Shown: one piece after another, positions 36,559-45,187 of the stretch | Numbering within the stretch: position 1 is the first letter of the stretch | Layout of the letters: each line of letters begins with the position of its first letter | Origin: Hymenobacter plasmatis | Lineage (GTDB): Bacteria > Bacteroidota > Bacteroidia > Cytophagales > Hymenobacteraceae | DNA: 64,000 nucleotides | NCBI RefSeq assembly: GCF_020711255.1 | Contig: NZ_JAJFAW010000019.1 | Coordinates: 45,533-109,532, forward strand | Reading direction: 5' to 3' | Notes under the pieces: generated by a model | What the model was told of the DNA's origin: nothing | Seen by the model: the letters and a program-made list of their open reading frames with translations, nothing else | Database searches by the model: none | Translations under genes and position numbers: made by a program

Positions 36559-38379
36559 TCAATTCCCAAACAGCTTCGCGAAGAAGCCGCGCCGCTTGGG
36601 CTTCTCTTTCACTTTCATCTTGACTTTGGTGAATGGCGTGGAGGCTTCCGGGCTTTCGTTCGTGCCGTTGGGCCGGAGCACGATGCGCGGCTGGGGGCGG
36701 CTCATTCCTGGCTGCGCGGCCACGGTGGCAGGCCGGGCGCCGGTGCTGGTGGCGCCGGCGGGTGCTTGGCCCTGGGCTATTTCGGTTGATTGCAGCCCCA
36801 TGGTGATGACGCGCATGGGCCGGCTTTCGTTGTGCAGGCGGTCTACTGCCGTCACATAATAGGCGTAGGCTTGGCCGGGCACAGCGGCCGTATCCACGAA
36901 GGTGGCGGGGAAGCCGGGGGCGGGGCGGGGCAGCGCCAGGATGCGGCGCGGGTCGTTGGGCGTCGAGCGCTCGTTGGCTTCAAAGCGGTAGAGAACGTAG
37001 TACGTCGCCACGTCGCCATCGGGGGCGGCGGGGCCGGGCTGCCAGTTCAGGGTCACGTAGTGGCTGAGGCGGCGAAGCGTCAGGTTGGCCACGGGTAGGG
37101 GCGGCACGGCATCCATCCAGGGCATGGAGGGCACCAGCGCCGGATAGCGGAATAGGTTTTGGCGCAGCGAATCGGTGGTGTGCAGTGGATTGGCCAGTAA
37201 TGACTTGGCCGAGAAAAATACGCTGCCGGGAGCCTCGCCGTCATACGAGCGGTTGAGCCGAATCTGGCGGGGCAGCTCTCGGGGGTTGCGCCAGGTGGTG
37301 TCGGAGCGGGTGCTTTCCAGCATGCGGTATGTGCCGTGGCCGATGTACAGGTGCCGGTCGAAGTGGTTGCGCGTCCACCATTCCAGCAGGATGGGGTAGG
37401 GCACGAGGCGAAAGTTGGAGCTCCAGTACAGCTGCGGTACGATGTAGTCAATCCAGCCTTTTTCCAGCCACAGGCGCGAGTCGGCGTACAGATTGGAAAA
37501 AGACGGCTGCCCGGCGCGGGTGTCGGAGCCCAACGGGTCGGCCGATTTGTTCATCCACACACCAAAGGGCGAAATCCCGAATTTTACCCAGCGCTTGGTG
37601 AGCCGGATGCTGTCGTGCAGGTCGTGAATCAGCACGTTAACGTTGTTGCGGCGCCAGTCGGCCAGCTTCTCAAAGTGGTCGGGGTTGAAGTCGCGGAAGG
37701 CGGCTTCGTCGTGAAACACCTGGCCCGGCTCGGGGTACGGGTAGAAATAGTCGTCGAAGTGAACGGCGTCGATGTCGTAGCGCCGCACCACGTCGAGAAT
37801 CACGCGGGTGATGTGGGCTCGCACTTCGGGCAAGCCGGGATTGTACAGCAGCTGCCCGCCGTAGCGCAGAAACCACTGCGGATGCTGGCGGTAGGGGTGG
37901 CTGGGCGCGAGGCGGCGCGTCACTGAGTCCATGGTGGCGCGGTAGGGGTTGAACCAGGCGTGGAACTCCATGCCGCGGCGGTGCGCTTCGGTGATGAGGA
38001 AGGGCAGGGGGTCGTCGCCCCCGGCGGGGGCCTTGCCCTGCACCCCGGTGAGCCACTTGCTCCAGGGCTCTAAAGTCGACTTATAGAAGGCATCCGAAGC
38101 GGGCCGGATTTGTACAAACACGGCGTTGATACCGGCGCGCTGGCCGGCGTCGAGCAGGCGGCGATAGTCGCGGCGGTACTGCTCCGGGGCCTCGCCGCGC
38201 TGGTTGGGCCAGTCAATGTTTTCGACGGTGGCAATCCACATGCCGCGCAGCTCGTGCTTGGGCGGCGGGGTATCGGTAGAGTCGGCAGTGACTCGGGCCT
38301 GTACCCGAGTGCCCAAACCGCTCCAGGCAATGGCAAATAGAAAAAACAGGAAACGGCCAGCGTGGAAAGAACGGAGCAT
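36559..38379 (-). CDS. GHL10 family glycoside hydrolase (DigH/YngK-like)
   Basis: The protein has 606 residues with a signal peptide (FLFFLFAIAWSGLGTRVQA). The catalytic part starts at ELRGMWIATVENIDWPNQ, the usual opening of the COG1649/DUF187 family, and continues with NAVFVQIRPASDAFY and EFHAWFNPYRA. A fibronectin-III-like segment follows at about 425-515, then a Pro/Ala-rich linker and a Lys-rich tail. E. coli DigH of this family cleaves denuded peptidoglycan glycan strands. A peptidoglycan-related role here is therefore plausible, and fits the NagZ, AnmK and NagB neighbours, but remains inference. Confidence 0.87.
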   Translation of the reverse strand: MLRSFHAGRFLFFLFAIAWSGLGTRVQARVTADSTDTPPPKHELRGMWIATVENIDWPNQRGEAPEQYRRDYRRLLDAGQRAGINAVFVQIRPASDAFYKSTLEPWSKWLTGVQGKAPAGGDDPLPFLITEAHRRGMEFHAWFNPYRATMDSVTRRLAPSHPYRQHPQWFLRYGGQLLYNPGLPEVRAHITRVILDVVRRYDIDAVHFDDYFYPYPEPGQVFHDEAAFRDFNPDHFEKLADWRRNNVNVLIHDLHDSIRLTKRWVKFGISPFGVWMNKSADPLGSDTRAGQPSFSNLYADSRLWLEKGWIDYIVPQLYWSSNFRLVPYPILLEWWTRNHFDRHLYIGHGTYRMLESTRSDTTWRNPRELPRQIRLNRSYDGEAPGSVFFSAKSLLANPLHTTDSLRQNLFRYPALVPSMPWMDAVPPLPVANLTLRRLSHYVTLNWQPGPAAPDGDVATYYVLYRFEANERSTPNDPRRILALPRPAPGFPATFVDTAAVPGQAYAYYVTAVDRLHNESRPMRVITMGLQSTEIAQGQAPAGATSTGARPATVAAQPGMSRPQPRIVLRPNGTNESPEASTPFTKVKMKVKEKPKRRGFFAKLFGN

Positions 38380-38472
38380 TAATCAGATATCAACAGCACG
38401 AATAAGTGCTGCAAATTACGGAGCACAACAGTAGCATATAGCCTGACAACGCAAGTTGGCCGGGCCTATTGC

Positions 38473-38548
38473 GCAAAAAGCAGGCGGAAGCAAGCAGCCC
38501 CGGCCGGGTTGGGCCACGTGGTACTGCTTGCTTCCGCCTGCTTTTTGC
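38473..38548 (-). terminator. Long inverted repeat, terminator-like, after the 95-residue protein
   Basis: Perfect 25-nt arms at 38473-38497 and 38524-38548; the right arm is CTGCTTGCTTCCGCCTGC plus TTTTTGC. It lies 15 nt past the stop at 38564 and gives a T-run on either strand. Confidence 0.75.
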
Positions 38549-38563
38549 GGGTTGTGCTTTAAC

Positions 38564-38851
38564 TCAGGAACCGGTCAGCTCAGTATCGGTCTGGGGCTGG
38601 TCGGGGTCGGACCCGGCAGGGCCGCCTTCGAGGCCGTTGGTCTGGCTGGCATCGCCGTAATCGCCGCGGATGCCCGCGCCGTCGCCCATGTTTTCCTGGG
38701 TGCTCTTGGGGGTGGCGCCGTCCTCGGTAGTGCCCGCTTCGGGGTTGCCGGTGGCGTTCTGGTCGGTGTCGGTGCCTTGCGAAGTGGTTTGGCCGCCGGT
38801 GCTGGCTTGGTCAGGACGCGGGTCGGTGGGAGTGGGCTCGGGAATGGGCAT
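38564..38851 (-). CDS. Small acidic low-complexity protein, unknown function
   Basis: The protein has 95 residues from the ATG at 38851 (MPIPEPTPTDPRPD). The frame extends upstream to 38971 but without any coding logic and over the start region of the opposite gene. The composition is dominated by Gly, Thr, Asp, Pro, Gln and Ser, with no hydrophobic core, so it is probably disordered. No signal peptide or motif was recognised. It could be a stress-related hydrophilic protein, but nothing in the sequence proves it. The downstream palindrome supports its being a transcribed unit. Confidence 0.6.
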   Translation of the reverse strand: MPIPEPTPTDPRPDQASTGGQTTSQGTDTDQNATGNPEAGTTEDGATPKSTQENMGDGAGIRGDYGDASQTNGLEGGPAGSDPDQPQTDTELTGS

Positions 38852-38997
38852 GGCTAGGAGAAAATGAAAGATTAATTGGGGCGCAGTGGCCCCGGAAGAA
38901 GGTTTACGGCGGCGGGGCTCAACGGTTGGGAATGGCTTATTGCCCGCCATTCGCCAACTTGCTGTCCGCATTCATTCCTCAGCCCCAAACTACTGCC

Positions 38998-39831
38998 GTG
39001 TCCGAAACCGCTACCGACTTCTACCACAAGAAAACCGACGCCGAACTCCTGTTTTTCGTCGAGCACCCCGATTATTACCAACCCAGCGTGGTGGATGCGG
39101 CGCGGGGCGAATTGAAGCGCCGGGGCCTGCTGCCCACCGTCAGCCCCGACACCCCGGCTTACGTACCTATTGAGACCAAGGAAACCAGCTCCAAAACCGG
39201 CGCGGTGGTGCTGCTGGTAGCCGTGCTGGCCATTGGAGCGGGCACGTTTCATTTCATGAAACAAAAAAATGATGCCGCCGCGGCAGCAAAGGCCGCTGCT
39301 GCCCACGTGCCTCACGCCGCGCCCCAGCTCACGGAAGTGGCCACCTCCGTGATTCCCAGCTACGAGGGCGTGGTGGCCGGCTGCGTAGAGCAGCAACTCA
39401 AGCGGGTGCCTGCTTCCGAAAAGGCCGATGCCAAGCACCTGCGCCAGTTCCGAGAGCTGGCCAAGCGCTTCTGGAGCGCCAATGCCCAGACTGAGTACCT
39501 CACCAACCAGGCCGAAGCTGGCAAGGCCGGGCCCATGTTTGCCGACCAGGCCCTGGTGGTGCGCGAAACGTGGCGCGCCTGGAACCACGCCGCCGTTTAT
39601 TCCTACGGCTTTCGGCCCGCCATGCAAAGCCAGTATGACCTCATGGCCAAGGCCGCCAGCAGCCAGCAGCACATTCTGGACAATTTGCCGGACCTGCTGC
39701 CCGGGCGCAAATTTTTGACCGATAAAGAAATGGTAAGCCGCACGGCCGAAGTGCAGGATATTCTGGGCGGCCTGGTGCGGGTGTCGCCCGTAACGGGCCG
39801 GGCCTACAAGCGTACGGTGCTCAAAATGTAG
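38998..39831 (+). CDS. Membrane-anchored protein with N-terminal AxxELxRRGLL motif, unknown function
   Basis: The protein has 277 residues if translation starts at the GTG at 38998; an ATG at 38926 in the same frame would add 24 residues of unlikely sequence. Residues 15-45 form a helical motif (AELLFFVEHPDYYQPSVV then ELKRRGLLP) that is also present in the next gene. One transmembrane segment follows at about 67-87 (TGAVVLLVAVLAIGAG), then an Ala-rich linker and a soluble domain of ~170 residues that is probably helical. No enzyme motif was seen. The gene precedes the rhomboid gene by 132 nt on the same strand. Confidence 0.75.
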   Translation: MSETATDFYHKKTDAELLFFVEHPDYYQPSVVDAARGELKRRGLLPTVSPDTPAYVPIETKETSSKTGAVVLLVAVLAIGAGTFHFMKQKNDAAAAAKAAAAHVPHAAPQLTEVATSVIPSYEGVVAGCVEQQLKRVPASEKADAKHLRQFRELAKRFWSANAQTEYLTNQAEAGKAGPMFADQALVVRETWRAWNHAAVYSYGFRPAMQSQYDLMAKAASSQQHILDNLPDLLPGRKFLTDKEMVSRTAEVQDILGGLVRVSPVTGRAYKRTVLKM

Positions 39832-39963
39832 CCGCTGCCATGGCAATGCGCGGGTTCGGTTGTTACTTAGTTGAGGCGGCAGAAGTAAGGACGCGGGCGC
39901 TACCATCGCCTGGCAAAGTGGCCGATTGGCAAGGTGGCGTGCTCCTTGCCGCGGCAAGTTCAT

Positions 39964-40836
39964 ATGGAAGCACCTGACCCCGATAACGGCTCTTCGGCCG
40001 CCAGTTCCACGGCCGCGCTGGCCGCTCAGCTCTTCGCCCAAAAGCCCGAAGCCGAGCTGCTATACCTGGCTCAGAATGCAGCCCGCTACCCGCCAGCCGT
40101 GGGGGCTGCCGCCGTGGCCGAGCTCGAGCGCCGGGGCCTGCTGCCCGCCCCCGGCCAGCCGGTCCCACCACCGCCCGCCGAGGACCAGGAAACGTGGGCT
40201 GAACTGATTGGGCACTTGTTCAAGGGGCTGTTCATTCCCTCGCGCCGCTTCCTGGCCACGCCGATTCTGCTCGACCTCAACCTGCTGGTATTCGGCCTGA
40301 TGCTGCTCAACGGCGTGTCGGCCTCCAGCCCTTCGGGGCATCAGCTCATGCGCTGGGGCTCCAACGTATCCGGCCTCACGCTGAACGGCGAGCCGTGGCG
40401 GCTGCTCACTTGCCTGTTCATCCACGCCGGCCTCTCGCATTTGCTCCTGAATATGTTTTCGCTCTGGCTGCTGGGCCTGTTGGTGGAAGACCGGGTGGGG
40501 CCGGTGCGGCTGGTGCTGGTGTACCTGGCCAGCGGCGTGGGTGGTGGGCTAGCCAGCCTGTGGTGGCATGTCTACGGCATCAATTCGGTGGGCGCAAGTG
40601 GGGCTATTTTTGGCCTATACGGCTTCCTGCTTACCCTGCTGGTGAGTAAACGGCTGGTACTTGACAAGTCCGACCGCCGCGCCATGTTGGGACTGGTAAT
40701 CTACTTGGTGCTCAGTAACCTGCTTTCGGGCCTGACCGGCAACATCGACAACGCTGCGCACATCGGCGGCTTGCTCACCGGCCTGTTTGTGGCCGGGCCG
40801 CTGGCCTTGGCCGGGCTCAAGAAAACTCTGCCGTAA
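39964..40836 (+). CDS. Rhomboid family intramembrane serine protease
   Basis: The protein has 290 residues from the ATG at 39964 (a GTG at 39934 is the alternative). A cytoplasmic N-terminal part carries the motif AELLYLAQNAARYPPA then ELERRGLLP (29-60), similar to the preceding gene. The rhomboid core has the catalytic pair Ser212 in GASGAIFGLYG and His266 in AAHIGGLLTG, and HAGLSHLLLNMFSLW in the second helix. It should cleave transmembrane proteins within the bilayer. The shared N-terminal motif with its neighbour suggests that both interact with the same partner or come from a recombination event. Confidence 0.9.
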   Translation: MEAPDPDNGSSAASSTAALAAQLFAQKPEAELLYLAQNAARYPPAVGAAAVAELERRGLLPAPGQPVPPPPAEDQETWAELIGHLFKGLFIPSRRFLATPILLDLNLLVFGLMLLNGVSASSPSGHQLMRWGSNVSGLTLNGEPWRLLTCLFIHAGLSHLLLNMFSLWLLGLLVEDRVGPVRLVLVYLASGVGGGLASLWWHVYGINSVGASGAIFGLYGFLLTLLVSKRLVLDKSDRRAMLGLVIYLVLSNLLSGLTGNIDNAAHIGGLLTGLFVAGPLALAGLKKTLP

Positions 40837-40957
40837 GCCGTCGTTGCGTGCAGCTTCAGCGGTGCGCATTCCGTGTTGCGCGTCGATAAACAATGCGGGG
40901 CTTAACTCATTACAATGCCGCACTGTCTATCAAAACCTTCCTAACCCAAACCCACCT

Positions 40958-41965
40958 ATGCAAGCCCTGCAGCTCGACGCCATCAACCAACCCGCCGCCG
41001 TCCGCGAGATTCCGACACCTACTCCCGCCGCTGGCGAAATTCTGGTGAAGCTGCACGCCGCCGCGCTCAACCACCGCGATGTCTGGATTCAAAAGGGCCA
41101 ATACGCGGGCCTGCGCCTGCCCTGCACCCTCGGGGCCGATGGCGCTGGTGAGGTAGCCGCCCATGGCCCCGAGGTGCCCGCCAATGCGCCCGCCGTAGGC
41201 AGCCGCGTACTCATCAACCCTGGCCTGCGCTGGGGCGACAACCCCCGCGCCCAGGCCAAAGACTTTGTGGTGCTGGGTATGCCCGACCCCGGCACGTTTG
41301 CCGAGTACATCACGCTGCCGGCGCGCTACATCCGGCCGCTGCCTGCTCACCTGAGCTTTGAGCAGGGCGCCGCGCTGCCGCTGGGCGGCCTCACGGCTTA
41401 CCGCGCGGCCTTTACCAGGGCGCAGGTGCAGGCCGGCGAGCGGGTGCTGGTGACCGGCGTAGGCGGGGGCGTGGCCCTGCTGGCCGCCCAGTTTTGCGCG
41501 GCCCGCGGCGCCGAAGTTTGGGTGACTTCCAGCTCCGACGAGAAGCTGGCCCGGGCGCAGGCGCTGGGCGCCAAAGGCGGCGTCAATTACAACGCCGACA
41601 ACTGGGTGAAAACCCTGATGCAGCAAGCCGGCGGCCCGTTCGATATCATCATCGACAGCGCCGCCGGGGCTCCGTTCAACTCCCTGCTGGATGCCGCTGT
41701 GCCGGGTGGCCGCATTGTGTTCTATGGCGGCACCCTAGGCACCATCCCCCAACTGCCGCCGGCCAAGGTGTTCTGGAAGCAACTCAGCATCCTCGGCTCC
41801 ACCATGGGCACCGAGCAGGACTTTGAGGATATGCTGCAGCTGGTAACCGAGAAAAGTATAATTCCGGTGGTAGACGAAGTATTCCCGCTAGCCGAGGGAG
41901 AAGCTGCCCTGCGCCGCCTCGATGCCGGCGCGCAGTTCGGCAAAGTAGTGCTGAAAATCAGTTAG
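40958..41965 (+). CDS. Zinc-type/quinone-oxidoreductase-like MDR dehydrogenase
   Basis: The protein has 335 residues from the ATG at 40958; the frame is open further upstream but overlaps the rhomboid gene. It belongs to the medium-chain dehydrogenase/reductase superfamily. The catalytic half has LNHRDVWIQKGQY and LGADGAGEV. The cofactor half has a Rossmann glycine motif VTGVGGGVALLAAQFC at about 160-176. The structural-zinc Cys cluster of alcohol dehydrogenases is absent, so a quinone reductase or enoyl reductase type is more likely. The substrate cannot be named. The gene stands alone. Confidence 0.85.
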   Translation: MQALQLDAINQPAAVREIPTPTPAAGEILVKLHAAALNHRDVWIQKGQYAGLRLPCTLGADGAGEVAAHGPEVPANAPAVGSRVLINPGLRWGDNPRAQAKDFVVLGMPDPGTFAEYITLPARYIRPLPAHLSFEQGAALPLGGLTAYRAAFTRAQVQAGERVLVTGVGGGVALLAAQFCAARGAEVWVTSSSDEKLARAQALGAKGGVNYNADNWVKTLMQQAGGPFDIIIDSAAGAPFNSLLDAAVPGGRIVFYGGTLGTIPQLPPAKVFWKQLSILGSTMGTEQDFEDMLQLVTEKSIIPVVDEVFPLAEGEAALRRLDAGAQFGKVVLKIS

Positions 41966-42111
41966 TAACAAAGCGGGAAATTGAGCTAAAAAAGTCGTGG
42001 TTTTCTTGGCTCTAAAGTGAGCCAAATACTGCGTTGGGTGGAATGATAATGAGGATTTTGGGGTTAATGAAGCACGCCGTTATCCTCATTGATTCAGCCC
42101 AATTTTTCGTC

Positions 42112-42396
42112 ATGAAGTCTGCTGCCGAATACCTCGAAAACCACGTTTTTGAAGCCCGCCGTCCGCGCCGCGAATTGCAGCCCGTTGTGGCTTATGCCGA
42201 CGCCGTGCAAGCCATTGAGCAAGCCCTGGCTGATGCTGAGAAATACAAATATCTCCTGATGCGTGCCCTGCGCCGTCACGCCGACGAAACGGCGGTTACT
42301 GTCCCAGCTCAAGTCACTGGCACCGCTGCTTCCTTCTTTGCTGAAGGCGCGCCCGTGCTGCCCATCTACCCGAACCAGGAGCGCATGGCCGCTTAA
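42112..42396 (+). CDS. Small helical protein, unknown function
   Basis: The protein has 94 residues from the ATG at 42112 (MKSAAEYLENHVFEARRPRR); the upstream 26 codons to 42034 look non-coding. The middle (AVQAIEQALADAEKYKYLLM) is predicted to be an amphipathic helix rich in Ala, Glu and Lys. No signal peptide, membrane segment or known domain is seen. The gene lies alone between an MDR dehydrogenase and a palindromic repeat, with a bidirectional hairpin after it at 42552-42585. Confidence 0.65.
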   Translation: MKSAAEYLENHVFEARRPRRELQPVVAYADAVQAIEQALADAEKYKYLLMRALRRHADETAVTVPAQVTGTAASFFAEGAPVLPIYPNQERMAA

Positions 42397-42443
42397 GTGG
42401 CTTTGCGTTTAAGTGGAGCAGCACCATAGTTGCTCAATCGCCT

Positions 42444-42528
42444 GTCATGCAGAGCGCAGCGAAGCATCTTCTCAGGTTCGAACGAGTCGTTCAATGGTGA
42501 TAAGATGCTTCGCTGCGCTCTGCATGAC
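42444..42528. repeat. Palindromic repeat, GAAGCATCTTATC family, copy 4
   Basis: The arms at 42444-42473 and 42499-42528 match those of copies 2 and 3 except for one base (TTCTC in the left arm). The loop contains GAGTCGTTCA. Confidence 0.9.
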
Positions 42529-42551
42529 AGCCGGGTAGGTTATAAAACGAG

Positions 42552-42585
42552 GCCCCGGCTACTTTTCGAAGTAGCCGGGGCTTTT
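42552..42585. terminator. Bidirectional terminator between convergent genes
   Basis: Perfect 11-bp arms GCCCCGGCTAC (42552-42562) and GTAGCCGGGGC (42571-42581), followed by TTTTGTCTT. It serves the small helical protein gene and the converging FAD/NAD(P) gene. Confidence 0.8.
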
Positions 42586-42601
42586 GTCTTATTGAGCCAG
42601 C

Positions 42602-43993
42602 TCAATCAATATTCCCCTCGCGGCGGGCTATTTCCAGAGCCAAATCCGCCGCCTGCTGCCGCAGCTCTGGCACCGCGGTTGATTCGAAATAAGCCGGACG
42701 GCGGCTGGGGCCGAGCGTGAAAAGCCCCGGTGAAGCAGCGCCACTGGTCCCCAGGACTGCCCCAGATTCGTCGGTGAGCAGGCCCAGCCGCAGCGGGTCG
42801 GGGTTGAGCTGACCGGCTTCGCGCAGGCTCACCACCAGCGGGTCGTCAATGCGGCCATAATCAAGTAGCGGGCCGGCACAGCACACCACGTGGTGGGCGG
42901 CGTGCCAGCAGGCCTCAGTGCCGTGGGGCCGTATGCGCACGCGCAGCTGATTGCCGGCGGGCAGAATCTCGCGCACCGTGCCTATCTGCATGTGTATCAT
43001 GCCCGCCGCCGTTAGGTCGTCGATGGCCTGCGCGTTTTGTGGGGGGCTGCGATGCCGCTTTACCGACCACAGGCCCGCTAGGTGCCGCAAGAATCGGCAT
43101 TGCTCGTCCAGCGGCCAAGCTGCCCAGATATGCCCCAAGTTGGGCCGAAGCGAGTCGAGCACCGGCCGCCAGTCGATGCCCCGCGCGGCCGCCGCCTGCA
43201 GGTGCCGCTTGAAAACCGCCAGCACGCCAGTAACCGTGGTTTCGTGCGCTAGCTCCGGGTAAAAGTTCGGGTAAGCGGCCGTTTCGGGACCGTGCGTCGC
43301 GGGCCAGCGGCCGTGCCGTGCCACTACCGTAATGGGGGCGCGGTGGCCATCCTGGCGCAGGGCCAGCAGCACGTCCACCGCCGTGAGGCCCGAGCCAATA
43401 AGCAGCACGTCCTCGTCGGGCCCAATGCGGCGCAGGTTGCCGGCCACCCAGGGGTCGGCGTGGTAGCCGGGGTGGGCGAGGTAGGCCAGGTCGGGGCCGG
43501 CGGGCGGCGGGGGCGGGAAATTGCCCAGCGCCAGCACCACGTAGTCGCTCCGGATTTCGGTGCCGTCGGCCAACTGCACGGCCCGGCGGCCATCGGGGAG
43601 GAGCGGGGCGGCTACGGCTTTGGTGGCGTGCCACTGCACCTGGCCCGTGCCCGGCGCCAGCGCGGGGGCCAGTTCCTCGTGCAGGTAACGCCCGAAGGCA
43701 GAGCGCGAGGCAAACTCGGGCATGCCGCCCGTACTTTCGGGCTGCTGCCGTAGCCACGCGGCAAAATGCCCAGGCTCATCGGGGTACAAACTCAGCACAC
43801 CGGGCCGCACATTGAGCAGGTACTCGGGGCGCCGAGCAGTGTACGCCAGGCCGGGCCCGGGAATGTCGCGTGGCTCAATCAGGTGAATTTCGGCCTGCGC
43901 CAGTGCAGGCTGCCGCCGTAGCTGCAGCACCAGCGCCGTTCCTGCGAAGCCGCCGCCCACAACGGTAATAACGGGACGGCCAGAGTGAGTCAC
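42602..43993 (-). CDS. FAD/NAD(P)-binding protein (COG4529/YdhS type)
   Basis: The protein has 463 residues. The N-terminal dinucleotide-binding motif GGGFAG lies at residues 13-18. The following LIEPRDIPGPGLAYTAR and LLNVRPGVLSLYPDEPGHF blocks are typical of the COG4529 family, whose members often carry the FAD_NAD_binding_9 domain. A second glycine-rich segment LLIGSGLTAVDVLLALR at about 200 binds NAD(P). No metal or cluster motif is visible. The reaction is not known for this family; monooxygenase or hydroxyacylglutathione-related roles have been suggested for some members. It is flanked by rfaD on the same strand without an operon-like spacing. Confidence 0.8.
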   Translation of the reverse strand: MTHSGRPVITVVGGGFAGTALVLQLRRQPALAQAEIHLIEPRDIPGPGLAYTARRPEYLLNVRPGVLSLYPDEPGHFAAWLRQQPESTGGMPEFASRSAFGRYLHEELAPALAPGTGQVQWHATKAVAAPLLPDGRRAVQLADGTEIRSDYVVLALGNFPPPPPAGPDLAYLAHPGYHADPWVAGNLRRIGPDEDVLLIGSGLTAVDVLLALRQDGHRAPITVVARHGRWPATHGPETAAYPNFYPELAHETTVTGVLAVFKRHLQAAAARGIDWRPVLDSLRPNLGHIWAAWPLDEQCRFLRHLAGLWSVKRHRSPPQNAQAIDDLTAAGMIHMQIGTVREILPAGNQLRVRIRPHGTEACWHAAHHVVCCAGPLLDYGRIDDPLVVSLREAGQLNPDPLRLGLLTDESGAVLGTSGAASPGLFTLGPSRRPAYFESTAVPELRQQAADLALEIARREGNID

Positions 43994-44143
43994 AGCGGAA
44001 ATAATGGGTGGGAAAGCAGGAAGGATTTCAGCCTAAGGAGAAGCACGCCCAAAGCTGAACCAGTAGCAGTGGGAAAGTGGCAACCGGTGGCCGCCCCGAT
44101 GGTTTTGGGCGGCCCAAGCCGGGCGCAAGCTAAAAACTTCAGC

Positions 44144-45112
44144 CTACAAATACTTGCCCGGTACCAGGTAGTTCTTCACGTAGTCGGCGATTCCGTCTTC
44201 CAGGTGCGTGAAGGGCAGGTCGTAGCCGATGCTGGCGAGCTTGCTCATGTTGGCCTGGGTGAAGTACTGGTATTTGTCGCGAATGTCCTCGGGCGTGTCC
44301 CGGAACTGGATGTCTGCGGTGCGGCCCAGGGCGTTAAACGTGTTCAGGGCCAGGTCCAGGAAGGTGCGAGCCTGGCCGCTGCCCAGGTTGTAAATGCCCG
44401 AATCTTTGCGGTGGTGCAGCAGGAAGTAGCACACCTCCACCACGTCCTTCACATACACGAAGTCGCGCATTTGCCCGCCGTCTTCGTAGTCCGGGTTGTG
44501 CGACTTAAACAGCACCATCGAGCCCGTTTGCTCAATCTGCCGGAACGCGTGCAGAATCACCGACGCCATGCGGCCCTTGTGGTACTCGTTGGGCCCGTAC
44601 ACGTTGAAAAACTTGAGCCCGGCCCAGAAATACGGCTTCTCTTTCTGCTGCAGGGCCCAGTTGTCGAAGTCGTTTTTCGAGTCACCGTAGGGGTTGAGCG
44701 GCCGGTAGAGCGGAAACAGGGCTTCGTCGGTATCGGTGTAGCCCAGGGTGCCGTCGCCGTAGGTAGCGGCCGAGGAGGCGTACACCAGCGGCAGGTTGTA
44801 GCGGACGCAGGCCTGCCACATCTGCTTGGAATAGTTCAGGTTGAGCACATCGAACACGGCCGGGTCCATCTCCGTGGTGTCGGTGCGGGCGCCGAGGTGA
44901 AACACGAATTCCACCTGCTCGTGGTTGGCATCGAGCCACTCAAAAAACGTTTCCCGGTCGACGTACTCGCGCAGTTTTTTGCCCTCGATGTTGGGCAGCT
45001 TCTTGGCAATCGAAAAATTATCAACCACCACGATGTCGTTGAAGTTGGAGGCGTTGAGGCGGGAAACAAGGCAGCTGGCGATGAAGCCGGCCGCGCCGGT
45101 GACTACTATCAT
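44144..45112 (-). CDS. rfaD: ADP-L-glycero-D-manno-heptose 6-epimerase
   Basis: The protein has 322 residues from the ATG at 45112. It is a short-chain dehydrogenase-type epimerase that inverts C6 of ADP-D-glycero-D-manno-heptose for the inner core of lipopolysaccharide. The NADP motif GAAGFIAS lies at 6-13, and the YGDSK catalytic motif (YxxxK) is seen in NPYGDSKNDFDNW. FHLGARTDTTE and FFNVYGPNEYHKGRMASV also match RfaD/HldD. The upstream 19 codons to 45169 overlap the promoter and are rejected. A TACCTTTG box precedes it. lpxB, another envelope gene, lies 2.6 kb away. Confidence 0.9.
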   Translation of the reverse strand: MIVVTGAAGFIASCLVSRLNASNFNDIVVVDNFSIAKKLPNIEGKKLREYVDRETFFEWLDANHEQVEFVFHLGARTDTTEMDPAVFDVLNLNYSKQMWQACVRYNLPLVYASSAATYGDGTLGYTDTDEALFPLYRPLNPYGDSKNDFDNWALQQKEKPYFWAGLKFFNVYGPNEYHKGRMASVILHAFRQIEQTGSMVLFKSHNPDYEDGGQMRDFVYVKDVVEVCYFLLHHRKDSGIYNLGSGQARTFLDLALNTFNALGRTADIQFRDTPEDIRDKYQYFTQANMSKLASIGYDLPFTHLEDGIADYVKNYLVPGKYL

Positions 45113-45135
45113 ACTGGGCGGATTTGGGAGAGCGG

Positions 45136-45143
45136 CAAAGGTA
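45136..45143 (-). promoter_or_regulatory. rfaD promoter -7 box
   Basis: TACCTTTG on the minus strand matches TAnnTTTG and lies 23 nt before the rfaD ATG. It is back to back with the promoter of the btuF-like gene. Confidence 0.6.
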
Positions 45144-45154
45144 AACCGTTGCGG

Positions 45155-45183
45155 TTGGCCGTTGGCCATCCGGCCTACCTTTG
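45155..45183 (+). promoter_or_regulatory. Promoter of the BtuF-like gene, giving a leaderless or near-leaderless mRNA
   Basis: TTG at 45155-45157, an 18-nt spacer, then TACCTTTG at 45176-45183. The ATG follows only four bases later, so the transcription start is expected at or within a few bases of the start codon. Confidence 0.65.
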
Positions 45184-45187
45184 CCCC

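Noticed and set aside
38872..40041. Minus-strand open frame of about 390 codons
   Set aside because: It lies over two real plus-strand genes and has the composition of an antisense shadow.
43985..45187. Upstream extension of the BtuF-like gene to 43985
   Set aside because: It runs antisense through rfaD and the lipoprotein signal starts only at 45188.
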